From positions 868,001 through 932,000 of the forward strand of contig NZ_JACIDM010000002.1 of NCBI RefSeq assembly GCF_014196335.1: DNA of 64,000 bases. The letters are read 5' to 3'. Positions 46,170 to 62,305 of this stretch are shown here, piece by piece. Position 1 is the first letter of the stretch, and each line of letters starts with the position of its first letter. The position numbers were made by a program, and so were the translations under genes. The notes under the pieces were generated by a model, which did no database searches, was not told where the DNA came from, and saw only the letters and a list, made by a program, of their open reading frames with translations. Source of the DNA: Brevundimonas lenta. Lineage in GTDB: Bacteria; Pseudomonadota; Alphaproteobacteria; Caulobacterales; Caulobacteraceae.

Positions 46170-46245
46170 TGGCAGGAGTTGGGGGACTCGAACCCACGAC
46201 CCCCGGTTTTGGAGACCGGTGCTCTACCAGCTGAGCTAAACTCCT
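46170..46245 (-). tRNA. trnW: tRNA-Trp (anticodon CCA)
   Basis: The minus strand folds as a full tRNA: acceptor AGGAGTT pairing AACTCCT, D-arm AGCTCAGCTGGTAGAGC, anticodon arm CCGGTCTCCAAAACCGG with CCA in the loop, T-arm GTGGGTTCGAGTCCCCC (GGTTCGAGTCC core), discriminator G and encoded CCA. The tRNA-Trp-secE-nusG order is widely conserved. Confidence 0.97.
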
Positions 46246-46351
46246 AGACAAAACACAACGCGCCGTGGGCTGGCCCATCGGCGCGTGGTCTTCGCCAGAG
46301 CCGGGGTGATTACCAGCGCCGCCCCGGCATATCAAGCCGTTCCGACGGGTC

Positions 46352-47692
46352 TCAGCCCTGTTCGTCGATATGAGCCGCGACGGCCTGCGCTTCGTCTTCC
46401 TTCCGGACCAGCTGCTTGAACAGCAGCTTGTCGATCCGGCGGTCGTCCATATCGATGACCTCGACCTCGAAACGGCCCAGCTGCAGGATTTCGCCCTCGT
46501 CCGGAACGCGCGACAACTGGTGCAGAACCAGGCCCGCCACGGTGTGGAAGCTCTCGTTCTCGCCGAAGTCCTCGCCCAGGGTGTCGGCCAGTTCGTCGAG
46601 GTCGGTCTGGCCGTCGACCAGCCAGCTGCCGTCGTCGCGCTGGCGGATCATGATGTCGCCGTCGTCGTGACCCTCGTCGAAGTCGCCGGCGATCATCTCC
46701 AGCAGGTCGGTGGCGGTCACCACGCCTTCGAACGAGCCGTACTCGTCGACCACGAACGCCATATGGACCTTGGAGCCCTTCAGGATCTCCAGCGCCTTCA
46801 GCACCGACGTCGACTGCGGAATGAAGGCCGGCTCGGCCACCAGCATCTCGATGTCGAACGTCCCGGTGGTCAGCAGGCTGTCCAGCAGGTCCTTCTTGTG
46901 GACCACGCCCAGCGGGTTATCGAGTTCGTTCTCCCGCGCCACCACGATCCGCGAATACGGGCAGGTGCGGATTTCCTCGCGCAGCTGTTTGTCGGTGTCG
47001 TCCAGCGCGATCCAGAACACCTCGTGACGCGGCGTCATGGCCACGCGGATGGGCCGGTCGCCGAGGCGCAGGATCTCTTCGATCATCTCCTGCTCTTCGG
47101 GCTCGATCAGGCCGGAGGCGGTGCCCTCGGCGATCATCGTCTCGACCTCTTCCTGGGTGACGTCCGAACCGTCGCGGTCCTTGACGCCCATCACCTTCAG
47201 AATGGCCGAGGTCGACACCGTCAGCAGAAACACGAAGGGCTTCAGCACGATCGCCACGGTGGAGATCGGCGCCGACATCTTCGACGCGATGGCCTCGGGG
47301 AAGATCAGCGCCAGTCGCTTGGGCACCAGCTCGCCCACGATCACCGACACATAGGTGATGAACACGACGACGACGCCGGTGGAGATGATGTCCGACCACG
47401 GCGCGATCGCCGGAATCGCCGCAGCCAGCATGCGGTTCAGCTCGCCGCCGATGGCCGCCTGGCCGTAGGCGCCGGCCAGAATGCCGATCAGGGTGATGCC
47501 GACCTGGACGGCCGAAAGGAAGTGAGTCGGATCTTCCGCCAGTTTCAGCGCCTTGCGCGCGCCCCGGTCCCCCCGCTCGGCCCTGCTGTGCAGCCTGGAT
47601 TTGCGTGAGGAGACGACCGCGAGTTCGGTCATCGAAAACAGGCCGTTGAGCACCACGAGGAGCAGAACGACGGCAATGGCGATGGCTAACAT
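46352..47692 (-). CDS. CNNM/CBS-domain membrane protein (hemolysin C/CorC family)
   Basis: 446 residues: an N-terminal CNNM domain with four hydrophobic segments (FSMTELAVVSSRKSRL block, then FLSAVQVGITLIGILAGAYG), a pair of CBS domains (MTPRHEVFWIALDDTD; VAEPAFIPQSTSVLKALEIL) and a C-terminal CorC/HlyC domain (FHTVAGLVLHQLSRVPDEGE). These proteins are linked to magnesium or cobalt efflux. It may be an ion exporter; calling it a hemolysin would be misleading. No neighbour suggests a partner. Confidence 0.92.
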   Translation of the reverse strand: MLAIAIAVVLLLVVLNGLFSMTELAVVSSRKSRLHSRAERGDRGARKALKLAEDPTHFLSAVQVGITLIGILAGAYGQAAIGGELNRMLAAAIPAIAPWSDIISTGVVVVFITYVSVIVGELVPKRLALIFPEAIASKMSAPISTVAIVLKPFVFLLTVSTSAILKVMGVKDRDGSDVTQEEVETMIAEGTASGLIEPEEQEMIEEILRLGDRPIRVAMTPRHEVFWIALDDTDKQLREEIRTCPYSRIVVARENELDNPLGVVHKKDLLDSLLTTGTFDIEMLVAEPAFIPQSTSVLKALEILKGSKVHMAFVVDEYGSFEGVVTATDLLEMIAGDFDEGHDDGDIMIRQRDDGSWLVDGQTDLDELADTLGEDFGENESFHTVAGLVLHQLSRVPDEGEILQLGRFEVEVIDMDDRRIDKLLFKQLVRKEDEAQAVAAHIDEQG

Positions 47693-47786
47693 CTAGCGGG
47701 AGCGGAACCGGCGCGGCGCGACAGTCGGCGTCCGCGGGCGCAATGATAGGGACGTTTGCCCCTGTCCGCCACGGCTTTTCCGGGAA

Positions 47787-47915
47787 TCAGCGCGTCCGGC
47801 CGATCTCGACCGAACCGTAGGCGCCCCGCGTCGCGCCGTCGTCCTGCGCCGTGGCGCAGGCGGACATGCCGATCAGGGTGCCGATGAACAGGCCGATGTG
47901 AAGCGCGCGCCGCAT
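47787..47915 (-). CDS. Very small lipoprotein (42 aa)
   Basis: 42-residue frame: MRRALHIGLFIGTLIGMSAC with lipobox MSAC (Cys20), then a mature part of only 23 residues (CATAQDDGATRGAYGS and a few more). The basic n-region, hydrophobic core and lipobox make a real signal likely. The ribosome site is weak (AGGA, about 13 bases upstream). Entericidin-like small lipoproteins have this size, but no family match is claimed. Confidence 0.55.
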   Translation of the reverse strand: MRRALHIGLFIGTLIGMSACATAQDDGATRGAYGSVEIGRTR

Positions 47916-48096
47916 ATGGTTACCGAAATCCTAACGTCCGTAGCCGAACGTAGGGACCGGATTCGGGTTGCAGACAACGCGATGCCCCCGGGGGTTGAGG
48001 TGTTAACCGCGCTGCCTCCCCGGACAGGCGAACCTCCGCCGCTTGACGCCCCTGCAAGTCGGCGCATTCTGCCGTTATCCGAATGGGAGGGGGCCG

Positions 48097-49395
48097 ATGA
48101 GACTCACCCGACGCGCCGTACTGGCGGGCCTTGGCGGCATCGGCCTGGCAGGCGCGGGCGCCCGCCCGCCGAACGATCCGGATGTCGTCGTGGTCGGGGC
48201 CGGTTCGGCCGGCCTCGCCGCCGCCACCACGCTCCAGGCCCGGGGGGTCAGCGTCGTCGTGCTCGAGGCCATGGACCGCATCGGCGGCCGGGCCTTCACC
48301 GACAGCACCACCTTCGGCGCCCCCTTCGACGTCGGCTGCGCCTGGCTGCACAAGGCCGACCACAATCCGTACACCGACTACGCCCGCGCCAACGGCTTCC
48401 AGCTGCAGGCCCACGAATACGATCTCGAGAAGGTCTTCCTCGGCCCGCAGTCCGTCGAGGCCGCGCTGGTCAACGACGCCGAGGAGGCCATGAGCGAGGC
48501 GATCTCCGCCGCGCCGTCGGACATCCCCGCCTCCCTGGTGGCCGACGTCTCCACCCCGATCGGCGAAGCGGCGGGCGACTACCTCGGCGCGCTCGACATG
48601 GCCGTCGACCTCGACGAGCTGTCGACCTTCGACTACGGCGCCGCCGACGACCTCGCCCCCAACTTCCTCTGCGCCCAGGGCTTCGGCTCCATCGTCGCCC
48701 ACCGCGGCCGCGGCCTGCCGGTGCGCCTGTCCACCCCGGTCCGCGCCATCCGCTGGGGCGGCCCGGGCGCGACGGTCGAGACTGACGCCGGCGCCATCCG
48801 CACCCGCGCCGTGGTCGTCACCGCCTCCACCGGCGTGCTGGCCTCGGGCGCCATCCGCTTCACCCCCGACCTGCCCGTGGCGACGCAGGACGCGGTCGCC
48901 GACATCCCCATGGGCATGCTGGCCAAGATCCCGCTGCTGATGGACAGCCGCCGCTTCGGCCTCGAGCCCTTCACCGACCTGATGCTGGCCCGGCGCGGGC
49001 GGCGCGACCTCTATTTCCTCTGCTATCCCTTCGCCACCGACCTGATGATCGGCTTCGTCGGCGGCGATCTGGGCTGGGAGCTGTCCGCCGCCGGCGAGGC
49101 CGCCGCCATCGACTTCGCCAAACAGGGCCTGGTCGAGATGTTCGGCTCCGACGCCGCCCGCCAGGTGGTGAAAGGCGGCCTCACCCCCTGGGCCTCCAAC
49201 CCGTGGACGCGCGGCGCCTATGCCGCCGCCAGCCCGGGCCGTTTCGCTTCCCGCGAGGCGCTGGGTCAGCCGGTCGGCGACCGCATCTTCTTCGCCGGCG
49301 AGGCGCTGGCCGGCGGCCTCATCCAGACCTGCGGCGGCGCCTGGCTGTCCGGCGAACGCACCGCCCTCGCCGTGGCCGCCACCCTCGCCGCATAG
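48097..49395 (+). CDS. Flavin-dependent amine oxidase, Tat-exported
   Basis: 432 residues from the ATG at 48097, which has ribosome site GGGAGGGGG; the frame is open upstream without a better start. The signal [20 protein letters not shown] has a twin-arginine motif. An FAD dinucleotide motif [20 protein letters not shown] lies at 31-50, followed by RIGGRAFT, and the C-terminus has [20 protein letters not shown], the second flavin-binding block of monoamine oxidase-like enzymes. The amine substrate is unknown (polyamine or aromatic amine). Confidence 0.88.
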   Translation: MRLTRRAVLAGLGGIGLAGAGARPPNDPDVVVVGAGSAGLAAATTLQARGVSVVVLEAMDRIGGRAFTDSTTFGAPFDVGCAWLHKADHNPYTDYARANGFQLQAHEYDLEKVFLGPQSVEAALVNDAEEAMSEAISAAPSDIPASLVADVSTPIGEAAGDYLGALDMAVDLDELSTFDYGAADDLAPNFLCAQGFGSIVAHRGRGLPVRLSTPVRAIRWGGPGATVETDAGAIRTRAVVVTASTGVLASGAIRFTPDLPVATQDAVADIPMGMLAKIPLLMDSRRFGLEPFTDLMLARRGRRDLYFLCYPFATDLMIGFVGGDLGWELSAAGEAAAIDFAKQGLVEMFGSDAARQVVKGGLTPWASNPWTRGAYAAASPGRFASREALGQPVGDRIFFAGEALAGGLIQTCGGAWLSGERTALAVAATLAA

Positions 49396-49396
49396 C

Positions 49397-49426
49397 AAAA
49401 CGGCCCCGGAGTTTCCTCCGGGGCCG
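49397..49426. terminator. Bidirectional terminator between amine oxidase and tuf
   Basis: Perfect 10-bp stem CGGCCCCGGA (49401-49410) with TCCGGGGCCG (49417-49426), loop GTTTCC. On the minus strand it is followed by TTTT, so it best serves tuf, 34 bases after its stop; on the plus strand it lies 5 bases after the amine oxidase stop. Confidence 0.85.
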
Positions 49427-49459
49427 CTCTGTCAGTTCAGTCTCTGGGACCGACCGATA

Positions 49460-50650
<1,191 letters not shown>

Positions 50651-50737
50651 TCTCTTCTCTCCGTCCCCTGAACAGGGGGCTTGGTCCTTGATTTTCAGGG
50701 GTCCGGCGGACCCTGGGGCCCGCCGGGATTGGTTGGT

Positions 50738-52819
<2,082 letters not shown>

Positions 52820-52959
52820 GGGAGCGTGCCTTGCGGTCAAAAGCGGCGCCGTTCGAAGCGCCTCGGGAATGTTCGGATAAGCGAGCGCGGGCGATTTAGC
52901 TCAAACCGCCCGCGCCGGATAGTCATAGATAGGGTCCGAAGAGGACCCCTTGAAGGCGA

Positions 52960-53433
52960 TTACCAGCGGTAGTGGCTGAAGGCGCGGTTGGCTTCGGCCA
53001 TCTTGTGGGTGTCTTCGCGCTTCTTGACCGCGGTGCCGCGGTTGTTCGAAGCGTCCAGCAGCTCGGCGGCGAGCTTTTCGGTCATGGTGTTTTCACCGCG
53101 GTTGCGCGCAGCGTTGACCAGCCAGCGGATGGCCAGGGCCTTGCGGCGATCCGGACGAACCTCGACCGGCACCTGGTAGGTGGCGCCGCCGACGCGACGC
53201 GACCGGACTTCGACCGCCGGGGCGACGTTGTCCAGGGCGGTGTGGAAGGTCACGACCGGCTCCTGGTCTTTCTTCTTGTCGGCCAGGATGTCGAACGCGC
53301 CGTAGACGATGTTCTCGGCGACGGCCTTTTTGCCCTCGTACATGACGTAGTTCATGAACTTGGTGACGGTCAGATCCTTGAACTTGGGATCCGGCAGGAC
53401 TTCGCGCTTCTGTGCGCGGTGACGACGGGACAT
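52960..53433 (-). CDS. rpsG: 30S ribosomal protein S7
   Basis: 157 residues, the usual length. It begins [20 protein letters not shown] and ends [14 protein letters not shown], as in other alphaproteobacterial S7, with [20 protein letters not shown] and [15 protein letters not shown] inside. S7 nucleates the 30S head and in E. coli represses the str operon. Confidence 0.98.
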   Translation of the reverse strand: MSRRHRAQKREVLPDPKFKDLTVTKFMNYVMYEGKKAVAENIVYGAFDILADKKKDQEPVVTFHTALDNVAPAVEVRSRRVGGATYQVPVEVRPDRRKALAIRWLVNAARNRGENTMTEKLAAELLDASNNRGTAVKKREDTHKMAEANRAFSHYRW

Positions 53434-53514
53434 GGGCTTGGCCTTCTAAAGACGTATCGGACGGCCGGACCAGAAGCTGAAGAACTGGCCCGGCGAATGG
53501 GGTGGAGCGGTCGC

Positions 53515-53886
53515 TTACTTCGGACGCTTGGCGCCGTAGTGCGAACGGCGCTGCTTGCGGTCCTTGACGCCTTGCGTGTCGAGCACGCCGCGCAGGATGT
53601 GGTAGCGAACGCCGGGAAGGTCCTTCACGCGGCCGCCGCGGATCAGCACAACGGAGTGCTCCTGCAGGTTGTGGCCTTCGCCCGGGATGTAGCACACGGC
53701 TTCGATGCCGGTGGTCAGACGGACCTTGGCGACCTTACGCAGAGCCGAGTTCGGCTTCTTCGGGGTCGTGGTGTAGACGCGGGTGCAGACGCCGCGGCGC
53801 TGCGGGCAGCCCTTCAGGGCCGGGACCTTGTTACGGACCGGCTTGGGGGCGCGCGGCTTGCGGATCAGCTGGTTGATAGTCGGCAT
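53515..53886 (-). CDS. rpsL: 30S ribosomal protein S12
   Basis: 123 residues from [20 protein letters not shown]; a longer open frame upstream is not part of S12. Lys43 ([13 protein letters not shown]) and Lys88 ([14 protein letters not shown]) are the wild-type residues whose change gives streptomycin resistance. First gene of the str operon. Confidence 0.98.
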   Translation of the reverse strand: MPTINQLIRKPRAPKPVRNKVPALKGCPQRRGVCTRVYTTTPKKPNSALRKVAKVRLTTGIEAVCYIPGEGHNLQEHSVVLIRGGRVKDLPGVRYHILRGVLDTQGVKDRKQRRSHYGAKRPK

Positions 53887-54009
53887 CGAGTACTCGTTCT
53901 CTTCTAGTCGATGGGGGCGTGTGCCTTTCGGCCGGAGCGCCCCGGTGAGCCTTCTTTTGAACGCCGCGAAAGCGACGCCCGGGTTTGTTATCGAGACGAG
54001 CCGCGATCC

Positions 54010-54048
54010 AAACGAAAAAGCCGGAACGCGCGCTTTGGGCGTTCCGGC
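54010..54048 (-). terminator. Terminator after the TonB-domain-like lipoprotein gene
   Basis: Ten-bp stem GCCGGAACGC (54020-54029) with GCGTTCCGGC (54039-54048), followed on the minus strand by TTTTTCGTTT. It lies 109 bases after the stop at 54157 and about 130 bases before rpsL, so it isolates the str operon. Confidence 0.82.
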
Positions 54049-54156
54049 GGGCACAGCCCGTCCGCTCAGTTGTCACGATCTCAAGACCGGCGAACCGGAC
54101 ACCCTCGAAAGTGGGCGGCTTCTACCCGCGCGGGGCTTTCAGGTCAAGGGTCGGCG

Positions 54157-54987
54157 CTACGGCAGCCGCCAGCGCACTGTCGCGGCCACCACGTCCCGGT
54201 GCGGCTGGCCGTCCACGACGGGCGCCGAGATCAGGAGGTTGCGGTACAGCTGCTGCGAGGTCTCCCCGAACCCGACTTCGCTGACGCCTTCAAGGAAGAC
54301 CTCACAACCTTCGTTGACGTTGGTGGCGCTGACCACGCAGAGCAGGATCACATCGCCCTCGATGTTGTTGTCGAGCGCCAGCGCCGGGTACATGTCCGAG
54401 AACTGCCAGGGCGACGGCACATTCCGCAGGCTCGGAGGCGTGATGTGGGAGCCCGAGGACTCCGGCCAGACTTCGGGATACTCGATGGCGAACCGGACCC
54501 GCTTGCCAGCGACGGGTTCGCCATCGGCGTCCGTACGCTCCAGCTGCAGCCAGTGCGCCAGCCTGATGGCCAGAATGGTCGAGGCCAGACCCGAACCGCT
54601 CCGGAAATCCAGCGCGCCGTAGGGCGAGCAGCGCTCGAGGCGGTTGCCCGGCGTGATCCCGCATTCCAGCACGACATTCTCAAGCCGCTCCGACAGCGGG
54701 CGCGGATCCGCGCTCGCCGGAGCGCCGGCCGGCCGCGCTCCCCGCGCCACCTCCAGGTGACTTTCGACAAGCGCGAAATCGATGTCGCCCGGTCCATGGA
54801 TCCAGACCGGCGAGGCGACCAGCGGTTCGCTTCTGGCGCCCTCGGGCGTGGCGGCGTCCAGGAACAAGGGTCCGAGCCTGGGCGGTCCGCCCGCCACGCA
54901 TCCCGACACGCCCAGCGCTGCGATCGCGCAAATCGCCATCGATCGGAATGCGCGCAGAGCCGGCGCGCGCTGAAGAGCATGGTGCAT
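54157..54987 (-). CDS. Lipoprotein with two TonB C-terminal-like repeats
   Basis: 276 residues. After a basic leader the hydrophobic core MAICAIAALGVSGCVAGG gives a lipobox (VSGC). The C-terminal region, from about 210, has GDVILLCVVSATNVNEGCEV and later GFGETSQQLYRNLLISAP and ATVRWRLP, the pattern of the TonB C-terminal domain used in many Caulobacterales proteins. A second, more diverged copy lies at about 105-175 (VVLECGITPGNRLERCSPYG ... KRVRFAIEYP). Each copy has two cysteines. Possible role in the cell envelope; the domain match is by eye. Confidence 0.72.
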   Translation of the reverse strand: MHHALQRAPALRAFRSMAICAIAALGVSGCVAGGPPRLGPLFLDAATPEGARSEPLVASPVWIHGPGDIDFALVESHLEVARGARPAGAPASADPRPLSERLENVVLECGITPGNRLERCSPYGALDFRSGSGLASTILAIRLAHWLQLERTDADGEPVAGKRVRFAIEYPEVWPESSGSHITPPSLRNVPSPWQFSDMYPALALDNNIEGDVILLCVVSATNVNEGCEVFLEGVSEVGFGETSQQLYRNLLISAPVVDGQPHRDVVAATVRWRLP

Positions 54988-55108
54988 AGGTGATCCCCTG
55001 CGGGCCGTTTACGGGGCGCCGACCTCGCGATCAACACACGCAGCGCGCGGATGAAGCCCAATTACCGCCACGCTCCGCGCGCCCTCTGTCTCCGGACAGG
55101 GAGGACGG

Positions 55109-55915
55109 ATGGCCGGGCTGGCTTTGGTATGGCCTTCTCGCGTGGCCCGCTGGCGCAAGCCGGCGCTGATCACGGCGTCGGTCGTCGCCCATGTCATCGT
55201 GCTGGGTCTGCTGTCCTATCGCGCCATGGGCCTGGCCTACCGGCCCCTGCCGGCGCCGCCCCCGGTCGTCTACGTCGAGATCGAACCCCGCCCCCTTCTC
55301 GAGGGCGAAAAGGCGCGCCCGAGGCCCACTCCGGTCGAACCGACGGCCGAGCCTGAACGGCAGCCCTCCCCCGCCACGGCCGAGGCCTCCTCCTCCATCA
55401 CGAGCTTCCGCCTTCCCTTCCAGCGCCAGCGGGACGACGAGGAGGACCAGCCCTCCCCGCCCGCCCCGCGCCTCGCCGCCCCCGCCGCCGCGCCGCCGCC
55501 TGCGGGCGTCGAGGCCTGGACGGTGCGGCCCGAGACCCTGGGCGACCGGGTCGGGCGCGGCCTGCGCACGCGCGGTCCCGGCTGCGCCAATCCGCAGCTG
55601 CTGACCGAGGCCGAGCGCGCCATTTGCGACGACCGCTTCGCCGCCCGCGCCGCCGCCGCCCCGCCGGTCAGCGGCACCGGCAATCCCGAACGTGATGCCC
55701 GCTTCGCCCGCGAGGGCGCCCGGGCCCTGGCCGAGTACGAGGCGCGCCGCCAGCCGCTCGCCGGCGGCGTCGGCGTCGTCGGCCCCCAGGACGGGCCCGG
55801 CTCGAATTTCGGCATGGGCGTCGCCGGGGCCCACATCGACCCGTCCCTGCGCCCCGACTCGACCACCAACGTCCGCACCCGCCGCGACCGCATCCGCGAG
55901 GCGGAAGAGGACTAG
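55109..55915 (+). CDS. Membrane-anchored proline-rich protein, TonB N-terminal-like
   Basis: 268 residues. A basic start (MAGLALVWPSRVARWRKP) leads to one membrane segment (ALITASVVAHVIVLGLLSYR), then a Pro/Glu/Arg-rich extension (RPRPTPVEPTAEPERQPSPA and more), as in TonB. The C-terminus lacks a TonB receptor-binding domain and ends in a polar, charged tail. The SHV-like membrane motif of TonB is here SVVAHVIV. Good ribosome site (AGGGAGGA). It is divergent from the TonB-domain-like lipoprotein. Confidence 0.7.
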   Translation: MAGLALVWPSRVARWRKPALITASVVAHVIVLGLLSYRAMGLAYRPLPAPPPVVYVEIEPRPLLEGEKARPRPTPVEPTAEPERQPSPATAEASSSITSFRLPFQRQRDDEEDQPSPPAPRLAAPAAAPPPAGVEAWTVRPETLGDRVGRGLRTRGPGCANPQLLTEAERAICDDRFAARAAAAPPVSGTGNPERDARFAREGARALAEYEARRQPLAGGVGVVGPQDGPGSNFGMGVAGAHIDPSLRPDSTTNVRTRRDRIREAEED

Positions 55916-55936
55916 CCCCCTCCGCCAGCCGGCGGA

Positions 55937-57271
55937 TCAGTCGCCGCTTCGCCCGGGTTCCGCCGCCATCTTCCGCCGGCTGCGCGCGGCCGCGAAATAG
56001 AGCGCGACCCCGCCGGCGGCGAGCGCGAGCAGGACGCGCCACTGCGTCCAGTCCGACTGCAGCATCGCCCAGAGGCAGACGCCCAGCGCCGCGACCACCA
56101 TGAGCCAGGTGACCACGACCCTGCCCCCGCTCCGTTCTCCCACCGTTTCGCTCTCGCGCTCGACCCCGGGCAAGGCGGCGACGCTCAGGCCGTAGACGAT
56201 CAGCCGGGCGAGCGTGCTCGCCGCGGCGAGCCAGACGAAACTGCCCGTCAGGGCCAGCAGCACGATCGCCCCCGTCGTGAACGCCACGGCGTTGGCCGGC
56301 GTCGCGTAGCGCGCGTGAACCCGCCCGAACCAGCTCGGCAAAAGTCCGTCGACGCCGAGCGCGAACAGGAGCCGGGGCGCCGACAGCAGCGCATTGGCGA
56401 CATTGCCGAGGATCGAGAACGCCGCCCCTGCGGTGAGGATCAGCGCGCCGGCCGCCCCCGCGACCACGGCGCCCAGGGCGGCGAGCGGCGCCTCGGGCGC
56501 GGGCCCGACCGGCATGGCCGCGCCATAGGCGAGCTGGATCAGGAAATAGAGGAGAATGATCAGCATCAGGGTGACGACCATCGCCCGGGACAGCATCCGC
56601 CCGGGATCGCGCATCTCGCCCGCGGGAAGCACGGCCGTCTCGAACCCGACGAAGGCGTAGAGGACGAGCAGCGCGGCGCTTTCCAGCGCGCCGAACGGCG
56701 GCGGCGGGCCCGGGCTCGGGATCGAGTCCGCGAACAGCCACAGACCCAGCAGGGCGACGCCGACCAGGGGCACGGTCTTCAGCAGGGTCAGCAGATTGAT
56801 CGCGCCCATCCCGCGCCGGACGCCGCTGTAGTTCAGCGATCCGATCAGGGCGCAGACGCACAGGATCAGGGCCGCTCGACCGGCGCCGGTCCCCAGCGGA
56901 GCCCAGGCCGCTCCGCCATAGTTCGCCAGCAGGTTCAGATTGGCGCCGACCGCGGTCACGCGGGCGACCCACAACAGCCAGCCGGCCTGGAACGAGACCA
57001 GCGGCCCGAACCGCGCCGCATAGCGAACCGGCCCGCCGGACACCGGATAATGGCTCGCCACCCGGCCGAACGGCAGGGCGATGACGAGGATCAGCAGGCC
57101 GAAGATCGGAAACAGCCACGGCGCAAAGCCGCCGAACTCGGCGTGAAGCCGCCCCGGAAGCGCGAAGATGCCTGCGCCGATCGCGCCGTTGAAAGCGATG
57201 AAGGCGGCGCCGAAGAAGCCGATGTCGCGCTTCAGCTGTCGCTCGCTGGCGGGAATGACGGGGCCGCTCAT
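55937..57271 (-). CDS. APC family amino-acid permease
   Basis: 444 residues and about twelve membrane segments, starting MSGPVIPASERQLKRDIGFF. Family features are FIAFNGAIGAGIFALPGRLH in helix 1, HYPVSGGPVRYAARFGPLVS and FVGFETAVLPAGEMRDPGR, where the Gly-Phe-Glu motif is typical of APC transporters. The substrate is unknown. The start at 57271 is chosen because it matches the family; the frame extends to 57346. Convergent with the TonB-like gene across 21 bases. Confidence 0.9.
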   Translation of the reverse strand: MSGPVIPASERQLKRDIGFFGAAFIAFNGAIGAGIFALPGRLHAEFGGFAPWLFPIFGLLILVIALPFGRVASHYPVSGGPVRYAARFGPLVSFQAGWLLWVARVTAVGANLNLLANYGGAAWAPLGTGAGRAALILCVCALIGSLNYSGVRRGMGAINLLTLLKTVPLVGVALLGLWLFADSIPSPGPPPPFGALESAALLVLYAFVGFETAVLPAGEMRDPGRMLSRAMVVTLMLIILLYFLIQLAYGAAMPVGPAPEAPLAALGAVVAGAAGALILTAGAAFSILGNVANALLSAPRLLFALGVDGLLPSWFGRVHARYATPANAVAFTTGAIVLLALTGSFVWLAAASTLARLIVYGLSVAALPGVERESETVGERSGGRVVVTWLMVVAALGVCLWAMLQSDWTQWRVLLALAAGGVALYFAAARSRRKMAAEPGRSGD

Positions 57272-57425
57272 GTCTGGCTTCGCTCCAAACGAGCCATATC
57301 CGGCGGCCTCGCGCCTTGACCATAAGCGTAGAGCCCGGGTCTGCAATGGGTGGAAAGCCGACGCTACATGCCTCTACGATCCATCATGGGCCGTGCCCCG
57401 ACGCGCCAGGGTAGTCAGGATCGAT

Positions 57426-57893
57426 ATGACGTTCACAGTCCGGCCAGAGGAAGACGAAGCCGACCGCGCATTCATTCGTGGGCTCAATCCCCGACTGTGC
57501 GGCGTCATCGACGCCCCGACCCATTCCAGGGAAGAGATCGAGGCGTTTCAGGATCGTTTCACCGCCACGGCCTGGGCGGACGACAAGACGGGCGGTGCGA
57601 CATTCATCGCGGTCGCCAGCAACGGCCAACGGCTCGGCTATGTGAACGTCCGTGAAGGCGCCGACGAGATTGCGGACGAGCGGTGCGCCTACATCGCGCT
57701 CCTGGCGGTCGTCGCGGAAGCCGAAGGAAAGGGCGTGGGGCAGGCCCTCCTGCACGCGGCCGAGAGATGGTCGAAGGACATGGGCTTCAGCCGTGTCGCG
57801 CTGGATGTTTTCGCCAGCAACCATCGCGGCCAGCGCTTCTACGAGACGGCCGGGTTTCGGCCCGAGACCCTGCGCGTGATCAAGCGACTCTAG
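57426..57893 (+). CDS. GNAT family N-acetyltransferase
   Basis: 155 residues from the ATG at 57426, with ribosome site AGGA; the frame is open upstream without a better start. The acetyl-CoA binding motif is VVAEAEGKGVGQALLHAAER (the Gln/Arg-x-x-Gly-x-Gly/Ala motif as GKGVGQALL), followed by VALDVFASNHRGQRFYETAG, which is the motif B of GNAT enzymes. The acceptor is unknown. It lies between a permease and rpoC on the opposite strand. Confidence 0.9.
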   Translation: MTFTVRPEEDEADRAFIRGLNPRLCGVIDAPTHSREEIEAFQDRFTATAWADDKTGGATFIAVASNGQRLGYVNVREGADEIADERCAYIALLAVVAEAEGKGVGQALLHAAERWSKDMGFSRVALDVFASNHRGQRFYETAGFRPETLRVIKRL

Positions 57894-57920
57894 CGAGACG
57901 GCACGCCTTGAGGCGCCAAA

Positions 57921-57950
57921 GAAAAAGGCGGCCCCGTCGCCTGGGCCGCC
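57921..57950 (-). terminator. Terminator of the rpoB-rpoC operon
   Basis: Eight-bp stem GGCGGCCC (57927-57934) with GGGCCGCC (57943-57950), followed on the minus strand by TTTTTC. It begins 28 bases after the rpoC stop. Confidence 0.85.
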
Positions 57951-57977
57951 CTCTTCAGTTCAGGTCTGTGACCCGGA

Positions 57978-62174
<4,197 letters not shown>

Positions 62175-62214
62175 CTTTTTTCCTTCTGCGGACTAAACCG
62201 CGAAAATTAGTGTC

Positions 62215-62301
62215 GAGGGGCTAGGGTCCAGGGTCGAAAGGGGGAGAGGGCCGGATCGGCGGGACGTTCTCTCGTCCCTCGACCCTCGGCCCTCGCCCCT
62301 C
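62215..62301. repeat. Imperfect 23-bp inverted repeat made of 7-base units in the rpoB-rpoC spacer
   Basis: Left arm 62215-62237 and right arm 62279-62301 match as inverted copies at 20 of 23 positions. Each arm is itself a run of 7-base units of the form ACCCTCG/GCCCTCG on one strand (for example TCCCTCG ACCCTCG from 62275). The 41 bases between also contain partly complementary GGGGGAGAG and CTCTCGTCC. A long stem-loop on the rpoB-rpoC mRNA is expected. Confidence 0.75.
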
Positions 62302-62305
62302 CCGA

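Noticed and set aside
53515..53886. Streptomycin-resistance change in rpsL
   Set aside because: Lys43 and Lys88 are both wild type.
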